Position numbers and translations under genes: made by a program. The notes under the pieces were generated by a model. The model did no database searches. It was not told the DNA's origin and worked only from the letters and a program-made list of their open reading frames with translations. A stretch of DNA of 64,000 bases from Actinoplanes oryzae (GTDB lineage Bacteria; Actinomycetota; Actinomycetes; Mycobacteriales; Micromonosporaceae): contig NZ_JAUQWH010000001.1 in NCBI RefSeq assembly GCF_030757795.1, positions 62,001 through 126,000 of the forward strand, read 5' to 3'. Shown piece after piece: positions 25,356-36,476 of this stretch. Within the stretch, counting starts at the first letter, position 1, and each line of letters begins with the position of its first letter.

Positions 25356-26404
25356 GCATCGTGCCGGGTGCCGAGCCGGAGGAGCTGATCCTCGACGACC
25401 CGGCCGCGGGGCGCTTCCCGTGGCCGTCCGGTGCCGCGACGGGCATCGGCTCGCTGCCGGGCGCCGACATCGAGGAGGCCCAGCGGCTGGTCTTCGGCGA
25501 GCTACCCGAGCTGCCGCACCTTGCCGAACTGCCCGGGCGCGGTCCCGGGGCCGACATGATCGGCCGCAGCGCCGGGTTCCTGGTCGAGCTGCCGGTCCAG
25601 CTCTATGCCGGCCGCTGGCAGGTCGCGCCCCGCCCGGGCAAGGACCTGCGCCGCACGGCCGACCTGCTCGAACGCGACCTCGACCAGCTCACCGAGCAGG
25701 GCGAGGGCTTCGCCGGCTCGATCAAGATTCAGGCGGCCGGCCCGTGGACCCTCGCGGCGAGTCTCGACCTGCCCATCGGCGGCCGGATGCTCCGCGACCC
25801 CGGTGCCGTGCGCGACCTGACCGGGTCCCTGGCCGAGGGGCTGCGCCGGCACGTCGAGGACGTGCGGAAGCGACTCCCGCGTGCCACGGTGCTCCTGCAG
25901 CTCGACGAGCCGTCCCTGCCGTCGGTGCTGGCCGGCCGGGTGCCCACCGAGAGCGGACTCGGCGCCTACCGTGCCGTCGACGGCCCCGACGCGGCGACCG
26001 CCCTGCGCAGCGTCGTGGAGGCCGCCGGGGTGCCCGTGGTCGTGCACAGCTGTGCTCCCGCCGTGCCGCTGCAGGTGATCCGCGACGCCGGAGCAACCGC
26101 CGTCGCCCTCGACCTGACGCTGCTCAAGGACCTCGACCCGCTGGGCGAAGCCCTCGACGCCGGCCTCGGCCTCTTCGCCGGCGCGGCGGGCACACGCCTC
26201 CCGTCCTCCGGCCGCGCTCCGACGTCCGCCCAGATCGCCGAGCGTGTCCGCGCACTGTGGACCAAGCTCAGCTTCCCGGCGACTCAGCTGCCCGAGCAGG
26301 TTGTGATCACACCGGCCTGCGGGCTCGCCGGGGCATCGCCGGCCTACGTGCGAGCAGTCCTGAAGGCGTGCCGCGACGCGGGGCGCCGTCTCTCCGAGGT
26401 CTGA
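25352..26404 (+). CDS. MetE-like (B12-independent methionine synthase family) protein
   Basis: A 350-aa protein resembling only the C-terminal catalytic barrel of MetE/UROD-like enzymes: ATGIGSLPG at the start, [37 protein letters not shown] and [17 protein letters not shown]. The His and Cys in VHSC and TPACGLA match zinc ligands of MetE, so methyl or alkyl transfer to a thiol is plausible. It is half the size of MetE and is not assigned to methionine synthesis with certainty. Coupling to mnmA (4-nt overlap) is typical of actinobacteria. Confidence 0.8.
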   Translation: MSIVPGAEPEELILDDPAAGRFPWPSGAATGIGSLPGADIEEAQRLVFGELPELPHLAELPGRGPGADMIGRSAGFLVELPVQLYAGRWQVAPRPGKDLRRTADLLERDLDQLTEQGEGFAGSIKIQAAGPWTLAASLDLPIGGRMLRDPGAVRDLTGSLAEGLRRHVEDVRKRLPRATVLLQLDEPSLPSVLAGRVPTESGLGAYRAVDGPDAATALRSVVEAAGVPVVVHSCAPAVPLQVIRDAGATAVALDLTLLKDLDPLGEALDAGLGLFAGAAGTRLPSSGRAPTSAQIAERVRALWTKLSFPATQLPEQVVITPACGLAGASPAYVRAVLKACRDAGRRLSEV

Positions 26405-26408
26405 GACT

Positions 26409-26512
26409 CCGGCCGGACGTGCCGGTGGGGCGCTCGATCGACGAGGTGACCGGTGCCCTCCCCGGCCGACGTGCTGATGAGGCGCTCGGTCGGTGAGGTG
26501 CCCGTCGAGGTG
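26409..26512 (+). repeat. 53-bp degenerate direct repeat after the MetE-like gene
   Basis: Units beginning ccggccg-gacgtg start at 26409 and 26462 and share ggcgctcg-tcg-gaggtg. The array begins 4 bp after the stop codon. The copies are diverged. Confidence 0.55.
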
Positions 26513-26711
26513 CGGGTGTGCCGCGGTGGGTCGGAGCGATTTTGTCGGGGGCTGCGCCCCGCGAACCCGGGCGGTTCCTCTGGCCCGCGCTCGAGCTGGC
26601 GGAACCCGCCGGTGAGCACCAGACCCCTGTCGCGCCGCCAGCCGTCCGCCCGTGACGCACCGGCCGCGTCCGGTGTCCGCTCCCAGCTTCGGGGGAGCGG
26701 CCGCGCCGGGT

Positions 26712-26768
26712 GATGCCTGCGGGGTAAGTCCGGCGAATCGTCTGATCCGGGGCGCCCCGGCAGGCATC
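26712..26768. promoter_or_regulatory. Large inverted repeat at the VOC gene start
   Basis: gatgcctgcgggg (26712-26724) is complementary to ccccggcaggcatc (26755-26768) with one bulged base. The right arm contains the candidate -10 (CATCAT at 26765-26770), 6 nt before the VOC ATG. A protein bound here would cover the promoter. A transcript starting upstream would fold over the start region. Confidence 0.5.
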
Positions 26769-26776
26769 ATGCAGTC

Positions 26777-27130
26777 ATGATTGGACGTCTTGACACCGTC
26801 GTCATCGACTGCCCCGATCCGCGGGCGCTGGCCGGCTTCTACGGCGAGCTGCTCGGCATGCATGTCGTCCACGACGAGGACGGCTGGGTCACCATCCGCA
26901 CCGATTCGGACGCTCCGAGCCTGTCGTTCCAGAAGGCGCCCGATCTGCTGCCTCCGCGGTGGCCCGATCACGACCGGCCGCAGCAGTTCCATCTGGACGT
27001 CCGGGTCACCGACGTCGAGCAGGCCGAGGAGCGGGTGCTCGCGGCGGGCGGCAAGCGGCTGGACGGGGGCGGCGAGACCTTCCGGGTGTACGCCGACCCC
27101 GTCGGTCACCCGTTCTGCCTCGTGTGGTGA
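26777..27130 (+). CDS. VOC (glyoxalase/bleomycin-resistance fold) protein
   Basis: A 117-aa single-domain VOC protein: LDTVVIDCPDPRALAGFYGELLGM, SLSFQKAPDLLPPRWP, FHLDVRVTDVEQAEERVLAAGG, FRVYADPVGHPFCLVW. Length fits the glyoxalase-like superfamily of two beta-alpha-beta-beta-beta repeats, which act as dimers on small molecules. Metal ligands are not obvious and the substrate cannot be told. No ribosome-binding site is visible; expression is probably leaderless. Its last 25 bp overlap the end of the convergent PemK-like gene. Confidence 0.82.
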   Translation: MIGRLDTVVIDCPDPRALAGFYGELLGMHVVHDEDGWVTIRTDSDAPSLSFQKAPDLLPPRWPDHDRPQQFHLDVRVTDVEQAEERVLAAGGKRLDGGGETFRVYADPVGHPFCLVW

Positions 27131-27555
27131 CGGCGCGCCAGCTCGCGGAGCCGTGATCCGGCGAGGTCGCGTCGCGTGCGCACCTGCCGGCGTACTGTCC
27201 AGGCGGCCGTGCCCGCCCGTCGCTGGAAGGCGGTGTGCCGAACCAGGATCGGCTCGCCGAGGTTGAGGTACGAGTCGTGGGCGGCGTGCCGGTCCCAGTG
27301 GCGCGTCGGAATCCGCATGTGGTCGCGCCGGTGGCTCTTGTCCTGGCTGGTGATCTTGAGCACGACGACGCCGTGGCGATTGTTGAGCAGCACCAGGCAC
27401 GGCCGCAGTTTCGCGCCGCGGCCACGGGCGAAGGGTACGTCGGCCCACCAGATGTCGCCGCGGGTGGGCCGTTCGGCAGCCCGGCGCCGGCGCCAGACCA
27501 CGGCTGCACCCGCCACGACCAGGACCACCAGGCCCGCTGCCAGCCATTGCGCCAT
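27106..27555 (-). CDS. PemK/MazF-like protein with an N-terminal membrane helix
   Basis: A ~149-aa protein. Residues 1-20 form a membrane helix (WLAAGLVVLVVAGAAVVWRRRR). A PemK-like beta-barrel follows: PTRGDIWWADVPFARGRGAKLRPCLVL, then VVVLKITSQDKS. MazF/PemK toxins cut mRNA, but they are soluble and come with an antitoxin. Here there is no antitoxin gene and the protein is membrane-tethered, so it is probably a non-toxin relative. TACGGT lies 7 nt before the chosen ATG. An ATG 33 nt upstream is in frame. The 3' end overlaps the VOC gene antisense. Confidence 0.7.
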   Translation of the reverse strand: MAQWLAAGLVVLVVAGAAVVWRRRRAAERPTRGDIWWADVPFARGRGAKLRPCLVLLNNRHGVVVLKITSQDKSHRRDHMRIPTRHWDRHAAHDSYLNLGEPILVRHTAFQRRAGTAAWTVRRQVRTRRDLAGSRLRELARRHHTRQNG

Positions 27556-27649
27556 TTGCCATACCGTACGCGACCACGGCCCCGACAAATCCCTCGGCGC
27601 GGGCGTGCTCCCGGGCCGGGTCAGCGGTTTTGTCGTAGGGGACGACTAA

Positions 27650-30019
<2,370 letters not shown>

Positions 30020-30325
30020 CCACCCCGAGGTGAGGGAGGCCGGGGCAGGCGCCACGGCCTGCCCTCTGCCCCCGCACTCACGCGGCTCGGAACCTGGCGC
30101 GCAGTCGGCCGGCTCCCTCGTGCCCGGGCGGCGTCGCGGCGTCCTGGCAGGGCTGTCGCGACGCCCGGAAGCGCGGTCGGCGGCGAACCCCAACGGGTGA
30201 TCTTTGTTTGATGTCCAGCGGGAACGCATATGCCGTTTCGATAACGACAAGTCGGTTTCGCCTGGTTTTGTGTATCTCGATCTATGGTGGGGTGATCGGT
30301 CGGTCGACGCCATCGTGGAGGTCGC
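30020..30325. other. Intergenic region with ligA hairpin and AT-rich promoter region
   Basis: 306 bp. The first part carries the ligA hairpin. The stretch 30198-30300 is markedly AT-richer than the rest of the window, as expected for the promoter of the GGDEF-EAL gene. No -35/-10 pair stands out. No gene is supported. Confidence 0.5.
30043..30064 (+). terminator. Hairpin after ligA
   Basis: gggcaggc (30043-30050) pairs with gcctgccc (30057-30064) around a 6-nt loop, 23 nt after the ligA stop. There is no U-run. Confidence 0.5.
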
Positions 30326-32383
30326 ATGGGCGCCGCACAGTTGCGCAGGTCCATGCTGGACGATCGGCGTGCCCAAGCCGCCCGCCGCGGCATGGTGGCC
30401 GCCGTCGGATGCGCCGTGGTCGCCGACGGGGTCCTCTGGGCGGCTTTCCCCGGGGTATTCGCCGCCCTCCCGCCCGCCTTCTGGGTCATGGCCGTCCTCG
30501 CGCTCGCCGTGGACACCCGGCCCTACGTGCTCGCCAACCGGCGCGTCAGCTCGGTGGTCCTGCCCTCCATCTGCTTCACCTTCGGCATCGTGCTCGCCTG
30601 GGGCTACGTCCCGGCCGTCGCCGTGCAGCTCGCCGCGCTGGCCGTGGCCGGGGTCCGGATGCGGCACTCCGCGCGCCGGGCGCTCTACCTCGCCTTCCAG
30701 CAGGCGTGCGCGCTCGGGGCCACGGCGTGGATGGCCGCACTGGCGGGCTGGCGGGGCGTCGCCGGGCCGGACTGGAGGGACGCGCTGCTCACCGTCGCCG
30801 CGGCCGGCGTCTGGCTCACCGTACGGTGGATGGTCGATGTGCTCGCCGCCAAGCTCCTGGTGGAGCAGCGTCGCCCGCGTCGCCCGCGTCGCCCGCGTCG
30901 CCCGCGTCGCCCGCAACGCTGGGGTACCGAGCTCTTCGCCAGTGCGGCGCTGCTGTTGCTCGGTCCCGTGGTGCTCGCTGCCGCGCGGGTCGGGATCGCG
31001 GTGGTCCCGCTGGTCCTGCTGGCCCTGCACGCGGTGCACCGGATGGTTCGCTCGGCCGGGGAGTTCGAGCGTGCTGCGCGCACCGATGAGCTGACCGGCC
31101 TGCCGAACAGGCGAGCGCTGCAGGCCTCCGCCGGGCTGGTGGATCCGCGCTGGCAGATGGCCCTGCTGCTGCTCGATCTCGACCGTTTCCGCACCGTGAA
31201 CGACGCGCTCGGCCACGCCGTCGGCGACAGGCTGCTCGTCGAGGCGGGGCGGCGGCTCGCCGAGTCCGTACCGTCGCATGATCTTGTCGTGCGGCTCGGG
31301 GGTGACGAGTTCGCCGTGCTGGCGACGCGGGTGGACGGACCCGCGACCGCCCGCCGGATCGCCGCTCATCTGGCCGACGTGCTGGGGACGCCCTTCGCGC
31401 TGGACGGGCTGCCGGTCGGGGTCAGCGCGACGATCGGGATCGCGCTCGGGCCCGAGCGCGGCGGGGACGGGGAGACCCTGCTCCGCCAGGCCGAGGCCGC
31501 GATGTACGACGCGAAGCGCCGCGGCGCCCCGATGGCCGTCTGGACCCGGGACGCCGATCACCCCGCGCCCGATCTGGCGCTCCTCGCCGACCTGCGGGAG
31601 GCGCTGCGCGGCGACGACACCGGCGTCATGCTCTTCTACCAGCCGCAGATCGCCATCGCGACCGGCGAGGTGGTCGGCGTCGAGGCGCTGTTGCGCTGGC
31701 GGCATCCGGAGCGCGGCATGGTCGGCCCCGAGGAGCTGCTGCGGGTCGTCGAGCAGACCCCGGTGATGCGCATGCTCACCGCGCGAGTGCTGCGGGAGGT
31801 CGTCGAGCAGCTCGCCGTCTGGCGCGCGGCCGGCCGGCCGCTGCGGGCCTCGGTCAACGTGAGCGTCCGGGACCTGCACACGCCCGGCATCGCGGGGGAG
31901 ATTCACGACCTGCTCCAGGCGTACGCCGTCCCGGCCGACCTGCTCCAACTGGAGATCACCGAGAGTGCGCTCATGGCGGACCCGCATCGGGTGCTGGACA
32001 CGATCACCCGCCTGGACCGGCTCGGGGTGGCCATCTCGCTCGACGATTTCGGCACCGGTTACTCCTCTCTGCAGCATCTGCGGCGGCTGCCGATCTCCGA
32101 GGTAAAGATCGATCGTTCGTTCGTGCTGGGGATGGCCGTCGATCACGGGGATGCCGCGATCGTGCGGTCCGTCATCGACCTGGCCGCGTCGCTCGGACTG
32201 CGCGTCGTGGCCGAGGGGGTCGAGGACGAACGGACCTGGCGATTGCTGGCCGCCGATGGGTGTCATGCCGCGCAGGGCTGGTTTCACGCGCGGCCGATGC
32301 CCGCGGCGGACTTCGACGACTGGCTGGCCCGGTATCGCCCCCTGCGACCCGGCCGGGACCCCGGAGCGCTGGCGGCGACCTGA
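30326..32383 (+). CDS. Membrane GGDEF-EAL protein
   Basis: A 685-aa c-di-GMP protein. Residues ~20-245 contain six to seven membrane helices, interrupted by a basic segment [17 protein letters not shown] encoded by a 9-bp repeat. GGDEF follows (VRLGGDEFAVLATR, no RxxD I-site), then EAL with all key residues: VEALLRWRHP, NVSV, EITES, DDFGTGYSSL, VKIDRSFV, AEGVED and AQGWF. Phosphodiesterase activity looks intact, and cyclase activity is possible. GGAGG lies 5 nt before ATG. It lies between ligA and gatCAB on the same strand but has its own AT-rich upstream region. Confidence 0.92.
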   Translation: MGAAQLRRSMLDDRRAQAARRGMVAAVGCAVVADGVLWAAFPGVFAALPPAFWVMAVLALAVDTRPYVLANRRVSSVVLPSICFTFGIVLAWGYVPAVAVQLAALAVAGVRMRHSARRALYLAFQQACALGATAWMAALAGWRGVAGPDWRDALLTVAAAGVWLTVRWMVDVLAAKLLVEQRRPRRPRRPRRPRRPQRWGTELFASAALLLLGPVVLAAARVGIAVVPLVLLALHAVHRMVRSAGEFERAARTDELTGLPNRRALQASAGLVDPRWQMALLLLDLDRFRTVNDALGHAVGDRLLVEAGRRLAESVPSHDLVVRLGGDEFAVLATRVDGPATARRIAAHLADVLGTPFALDGLPVGVSATIGIALGPERGGDGETLLRQAEAAMYDAKRRGAPMAVWTRDADHPAPDLALLADLREALRGDDTGVMLFYQPQIAIATGEVVGVEALLRWRHPERGMVGPEELLRVVEQTPVMRMLTARVLREVVEQLAVWRAAGRPLRASVNVSVRDLHTPGIAGEIHDLLQAYAVPADLLQLEITESALMADPHRVLDTITRLDRLGVAISLDDFGTGYSSLQHLRRLPISEVKIDRSFVLGMAVDHGDAAIVRSVIDLAASLGLRVVAEGVEDERTWRLLAADGCHAAQGWFHARPMPAADFDDWLARYRPLRPGRDPGALAAT
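30869..30913 (+). repeat. Five perfect 9-bp repeats (cgtcgcccg)
   Basis: Five exact tandem copies inside the GGDEF-EAL gene, encoding the (Arg-Arg-Pro)n loop between membrane helices. Perfect in-frame 9-bp units can expand or shrink by slippage without a frameshift. Confidence 0.9.
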
Positions 32384-32415
32384 AGTCTCACAGAGGCGCG
32401 GGGCCGCGCCCGGAG

Positions 32416-32442
32416 TTATCCACAGGCCCGGGGTTATCCACA
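32416..32442. promoter_or_regulatory. Two perfect DnaA-box sequences upstream of gatC
   Basis: TTATCCACA occurs at 32416-32424 and again at 32434-32442, same orientation, 18 bp apart. Each matches the classical 9-mer DnaA box exactly. They lie just after the GGDEF-EAL stop and about 85 bp before gatC. No dnaA or dnaN is nearby, so this is not oriC. Confidence 0.55.
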
Positions 32443-32524
32443 GACCAGGGGAGCCGCGCGACAAACCGCTCGCCGGGCTGAATAGAATTTCCAGGTCCGC
32501 ATCACCGAGCACCCAGGGGGCACG

Positions 32525-32824
32525 ATGGCCGCCATCTCCCGCGAAGAGGTCGCGCATCTCGCGCGCCTGTCGCGGCTCGCCGTGACCGACGAGGAGCTGG
32601 ACAGGTTCGCCGGCCAGCTCGACGTCATTCTGCAGTCGGTCGCCCGGATCGGTGATGTGGCCGCCGACGACATCCCGCCCACCTCGCACTCCGTGCCGCT
32701 GACGAACGTCTACCGCGACGATGTCGTGCAGCCGTCCCTCAAGCAGGAGGACGTGCTGGCAGGCGCCCCCGACGCCGCCGAGGGCCGCTTCCGGGTGCCC
32801 CGCATCCTCGACGAGGAGGAGTGA
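32525..32824 (+). CDS. gatC: Asp/Glu-tRNA amidotransferase subunit C
   Basis: A 99-aa GatC that bridges GatA and Gat[37 protein letters not shown] at the N-terminus and a [15 protein letters not shown] segment wrapping GatA. GatCAB converts Glu-tRNA-Gln and/or Asp-tRNA-Asn to the amidated forms. GGGGG lies a few bases before ATG and TAGAAT at 32483-32488 is a likely -10. gatA follows with only a few bases between. Confidence 0.95.
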   Translation: MAAISREEVAHLARLSRLAVTDEELDRFAGQLDVILQSVARIGDVAADDIPPTSHSVPLTNVYRDDVVQPSLKQEDVLAGAPDAAEGRFRVPRILDEEE

Positions 32825-32829
32825 CCGCC

Positions 32830-34305
32830 GTGAGTGACGTCACCAAGATGACGGCGGTGCAGATCGCCGGACTGATCGCCTCCGGCGAGGCTTCCGCCGT
32901 CGAGGTCGCCACCGCGCACCTCGACCGCATCGCCGCCGTCGACGAGCGCGTGCACGCCTTCCTGCACGTCGATCGGGAGGGCGCGCTCGCCGCCGCCGCC
33001 GAGGTCGACGCCAAGCGGAGCCGGGGCGAGGAGCTCGGGCCGCTGGCCGGCGTGCCCGTCGCGGTCAAGGACGTGATCGCCACCCGCGGCGTCCCGACCA
33101 CCGCCGCGTCGAAGATCCTCGAGGGCTGGAAGCCGCCCTACGACGCGACCATCGTCGAGCGGCTGCGCGCCGCCGGCACGGTCTCGCTGGGCAAGACCAA
33201 CATGGACGAGTTCGCGATGGGCTCGTCGACCGAATACTCGGCCTACGGCCCGACCAACAACCCGTGGGACCTCGGGCGCATCCCCGGCGGTTCCGGCGGT
33301 GGCAGCGCCGCGTCGCTGGCCGCCTACGAGGCCCCGCTCGCCATCGGCACGGACACCGGCGGCTCGATCCGCCAGCCCGGCGCCGTCACGGGCACGGTCG
33401 GCGCCAAGCCGACGTACGGCGGCACCTCGCGCTACGGGCTCATCGCCTTCTCGTCGTCGCTCGACACGCCCGGCCCGTGCGCCCGGACGGTCGAGGACGC
33501 GGCCCTGCTGCATGCGGCCATCGCCGGGCACGACCCGCGCGACTCGACCTCGATCCCGCAGCCGGTGCCGGACGTCGTGGCGGCCGCCCGCCGGGGCGCG
33601 ACGGGTGACCTGACCGGGGTCAAGCTCGGCCTGGTCAAGGAGTTCAGCGGCGAGGGCGCCGAGGCCGGCGTCACGGCGGCCTTCCGCGAGTCGGTCGAGG
33701 CGCTGGTCAAGCTGGGTGCCGAGGTCGTCGAGATCTCCTGCCCCCACTTCGAGTACGCGCTGCCGGCCTACTACCTGATCGCCCCGAGCGAGGCGTCGTC
33801 CAACCTGGCGCGCTTCGACAGCGTCCGCTACGGCCTGCGGGTCGGGGACGACGGCAACCGCTCGCTCGAGGAGGTCATGTCGCTGACCCGCGAGGCCGGC
33901 TTCGGCCCCGAGGTCAAGCGCCGGATCATCCTGGGCACCTACGCGCTGTCCAGCGGCTACTACGACGCGTACTACGGTCAGGCGCAGAAGGTGCGCACGC
34001 TGATCACCCGGGACTTCACCAAGGCGTTCGAGCAGGTCGACGTGCTGATCTCGCCGACCACGCCGTTCGTGGCGTTCCCGTTCGGGTCGCGCACCTCCGA
34101 TCCCTACCAGATGTATCTGGCCGACCTCTACACGATCCCGACCAACCTGTACGGCGGGCCGGCGATCTCGGTGCCCTGCGGGCTGTCCGAGGGTCTGCCG
34201 GTCGGTCTGCAGGTCATGGCCCCGACGATGGCCGACGACCGGATGTACCGGGTCGCCGCGGCGCTGGAGTCGGCGGTCGGCACGTTCACCCCTCCGGAGC
34301 TCTGA
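32830..34305 (+). CDS. gatA: Asp/Glu-tRNA amidotransferase subunit A
   Basis: A ~491-aa amidase-signature enzyme that releases ammonia from glutamine. The Ser-cisSer-Lys triad is visible: Lys in [11 protein letters not shown], the Gly/Ser-rich [10 protein letters not shown], and Ser in [12 protein letters not shown]. The C-terminal half matches GatA throughout ([19 protein letters not shown]). A GTG overlapping the gatC stop is in the same frame 9 nt upstream. The second GTG is chosen because the AGGAGGAG at the end of gatC is then 9 nt away. A tandem-repeat block separates it from gatB. Confidence 0.95.
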   Translation: MSDVTKMTAVQIAGLIASGEASAVEVATAHLDRIAAVDERVHAFLHVDREGALAAAAEVDAKRSRGEELGPLAGVPVAVKDVIATRGVPTTAASKILEGWKPPYDATIVERLRAAGTVSLGKTNMDEFAMGSSTEYSAYGPTNNPWDLGRIPGGSGGGSAASLAAYEAPLAIGTDTGGSIRQPGAVTGTVGAKPTYGGTSRYGLIAFSSSLDTPGPCARTVEDAALLHAAIAGHDPRDSTSIPQPVPDVVAAARRGATGDLTGVKLGLVKEFSGEGAEAGVTAAFRESVEALVKLGAEVVEISCPHFEYALPAYYLIAPSEASSNLARFDSVRYGLRVGDDGNRSLEEVMSLTREAGFGPEVKRRIILGTYALSSGYYDAYYGQAQKVRTLITRDFTKAFEQVDVLISPTTPFVAFPFGSRTSDPYQMYLADLYTIPTNLYGGPAISVPCGLSEGLPVGLQVMAPTMADDRMYRVAAALESAVGTFTPPEL

Positions 34306-34493
34306 GCCGCCGGCCTCCCGGGCGCGACGCAGTTCTCGCCCGGGAGGTTGCCCTCAGTAGCCGATCTTCCGGGTGCGGAGCAGTCTTCGCCCGGCAGGTC
34401 GCCCCGCCGCTGATCTCCTGGGCGCTCGCCCGGGAGGTCGCTCTCAGTCGCTGATCGCCCAGGTGCGGCGCAGGCCACACCCGGGAGGTCCGA
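34306..34493 (+). repeat. ~51-bp degenerate tandem repeats between gatA and gatB
   Basis: Copies of a unit beginning cgcccgggaggt start at 34337, 34388 (short, 39 bp), 34427 and 34478, with a partial copy before them. Each includes palindromic cccggg and a ctgatc/ccgatc segment. The array begins directly after the gatA stop. Confidence 0.75.
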
Positions 34494-34567
34494 AATCGAG
34501 CGGATTCTTGTCGGACCCGCTCCCTAAGCTTGTTCCGTCGGATCTCGCAGTCACCAGGAGTCCACGC

Positions 34568-36061
34568 ATGAGTACGACCGTGCTGCCCACCTACGACGAC
34601 GCCATCGCCCGCTACGAGCCGGTGATCGGCCTGGAGACGCACGTCGAGCTCGGCACGAACACCAAGATGTTCTGCGGGTGCCCGACCGAGTTCGGCGCGG
34701 AGCCCAACACCCAGGTCTGCCCGGTGTGCCTGGGCCTGCCCGGTGCCCTGCCGGTCGCCAACCGGGCCGGCATCGAGGCCACGATCCGCATCGGCCTCGC
34801 GCTCAACTGCGACATCGCCTCCTGGTGCCGGATGGCCCGGAAGAACTACTTCTATCCGGACATGCCGAAGAACTTCCAGACCTCGCAGTACGACGAGCCG
34901 CTGTGCGTGGACGGCTATGTCGACGTCGAGGTGGACGGCGAGACGTTCCGCATCGAGATCGAGCGGGTGCACCTCGAGGAGGACACCGGCAAGTCGCTGC
35001 ACGTGGGTGGCGCCACCGGCCGCATCCACGGGGCCACCGAGTCGCTGGTCGACTACAACCGGGCCGGCATCCCGCTGGTCGAGATCGTCACCAAGCCGGT
35101 GACCGGTCTCGGCGCGCGCGCCCCCGAGGTCGCCCGGGCCTACGTGACCGAGCTGCGGGACATCATCCGCTCGCTCGACGTCTCCGACGTGCGGATGGAG
35201 CAGGGCTCGCTGCGCTGCGACGTCAACACCTCGCTCAACAAGCCCGGCGAGGAGTGGGGCACCCGCACCGAGGCCAAGAACGTCAACTCGCTGCGCTCGG
35301 TCGAGCGGGCGGTCCGGTCGGAGATCATCCGCCAGTCGGGCATCCTCGACGCCGGCGGCTCGATCCTGCAGGAGACCCGCCACTTCCAGGAGGACACGGG
35401 CGACACCCGCCCGGGGCGCTCCAAGGAGACGGCGACCGACTACCGCTACTTCCCCGAGCCCGACCTCGTGCCGATCGCGCCCGACCCGGCGTGGGTCGCC
35501 GAGCTCAAGGCCGCCCTCCCCGAGAAGCCGAGCGTCAAGCGTGCCCGCCTGCGCGAGGAGTGGGGCATCAGCGAGGTCGACATGCAGTCGGTGGCCAACG
35601 CCGGCGCCGTCGAGCTGATCGAGGAGACCATCGCCGCGGGGGCGAGCCCGGCCGGTGCCCGCAAGTGGTGGATGGGCGAGCTCGCCCGCCGCGCGAACGA
35701 GACCGGCGTCGAGCTGGCCGCCGTCGGGGCCACCCCGGCGCAGGTCGCCCAGCTGCAGGCGCTGGTCGACGAGGGCAAGATCAACGACAAGCTGGCCCGC
35801 CAGGTGCTCGAGGGCGTCGTGGCCGGCGAGGGCGACCCGGCCCAGGTCATGAGCGCCCGCGGGCTCGAGGTCGTCTCCGACACGGGGGCGCTCCAGACGG
35901 CCGTCGACGAGGCCATCGCCGCCAACCCCGACATCGCCGCCAAGATCCGCGACGGCAAGGTGGCCGCGGCGGGCGCCCTGGTCGGCGCGGTCATGAAGAC
36001 CACGCGCGGACAGGCGGACGCCAAGACGGTGCGCGAGCTGATCCTGGCCCGTCTCAGCTGA
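34568..36061 (+). CDS. gatB: Asp/Glu-tRNA amidotransferase subunit B
   Basis: A 497-aa GatB that phosphorylates the misacylated aminoacyl-tRNA and accepts ammonia from GatA. Family hallmarks: [59 protein letters not shown] and [16 protein letters not shown] helical and YqeY-like tail ends in [21 protein letters not shown]. The cysteines in CGCP/CPVC suit a zinc site. AGGAG lies 7 nt before ATG. Confidence 0.97.
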   Translation: MSTTVLPTYDDAIARYEPVIGLETHVELGTNTKMFCGCPTEFGAEPNTQVCPVCLGLPGALPVANRAGIEATIRIGLALNCDIASWCRMARKNYFYPDMPKNFQTSQYDEPLCVDGYVDVEVDGETFRIEIERVHLEEDTGKSLHVGGATGRIHGATESLVDYNRAGIPLVEIVTKPVTGLGARAPEVARAYVTELRDIIRSLDVSDVRMEQGSLRCDVNTSLNKPGEEWGTRTEAKNVNSLRSVERAVRSEIIRQSGILDAGGSILQETRHFQEDTGDTRPGRSKETATDYRYFPEPDLVPIAPDPAWVAELKAALPEKPSVKRARLREEWGISEVDMQSVANAGAVELIEETIAAGASPAGARKWWMGELARRANETGVELAAVGATPAQVAQLQALVDEGKINDKLARQVLEGVVAGEGDPAQVMSARGLEVVSDTGALQTAVDEAIAANPDIAAKIRDGKVAAAGALVGAVMKTTRGQADAKTVRELILARLS

Positions 36062-36476
36062 CTCGGTTGCCGATGCGGCGCAGCACGGAGACGTCCTTGC
36101 CGGGATCACGGCATGGGCTCAGCCGGTCCTGGCTCGTCCGAGCTGAGCCCGGCCCGATCGGCGCTGGCCGCGCCGGGTCGTGACCGTGGTCGGCAGGGCG
36201 GCGAGGATCCGCTCGGACAGCATCGGCTCCCGGCCGGCCGGCTCGGGCACCACGATCGTCGGCTCGTCCAGGGCGTGGGGTCAGGCAGGGGCCTCCTCGC
36301 GCAGCCGTGCCAGCTCCGGGCGCCTCGTCGGATACGGTGTGGGCTGATCGTGACCTGGCCCGCGAGCGGCGCCGACCGCGCTCGATCCGCTCCCGGGCAT
36401 CACGACGGCCATCCGGCGCCCCGACACCATGTCGGGGCGCCGCTGTCGTTCCGGCCGGGGACCGGGGCGCCGACGG
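36062..36476. other. Convergent intergenic region of about 415 bp
   Basis: No intact gene. It ends with a long hairpin (36415-36441) that can terminate both flanking genes. The stretch 36150-36370 has coding-like composition on the minus strand but is broken by stops. It may be a decayed gene; no family was recognised with confidence. Confidence 0.5.
36415..36441. terminator. Bidirectional hairpin between gatB and the metallophosphoesterase gene
   Basis: A perfect 12-bp stem, ggcgccccgaca/tgtcggggcgcc, with a 3-nt loop, between convergent genes. No U-run on either strand. Confidence 0.65.

Larger units (their letters stand above)
26405..26776. other. Intergenic region of 372 bp: repeats and a large inverted repeat
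   Basis: No gene is supported. It starts with a two-copy ~53-bp repeat and ends with a 13-bp inverted repeat just before the VOC gene. The middle (about 26515-26710) shows nothing beyond GC-rich sequence. Confidence 0.55.

Noticed and set aside
26453..26713. An 86-codon plus-strand gene
   Set aside because: Overlaps the degenerate repeat, has no start signal, and shows no recognisable family.
30237..30244. WhiG/FliA-type -10 (TTCGATAA) before the GGDEF-EAL gene
   Set aside because: Matches only 6 of 8 positions and lacks the TAAA element at the right distance.
32416..32442. Chromosomal replication origin
   Set aside because: Only two DnaA boxes, no AT-rich unwinding region, and no dnaA/dnaN/gyrB neighbours.
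36150..36370. Decayed minus-strand gene, with a short ELARLREEAP stretch reminiscent of a P450 N-terminus
   Set aside because: Too short, broken by stops, and without the heme-binding or I-helix motif. Only composition supports it.
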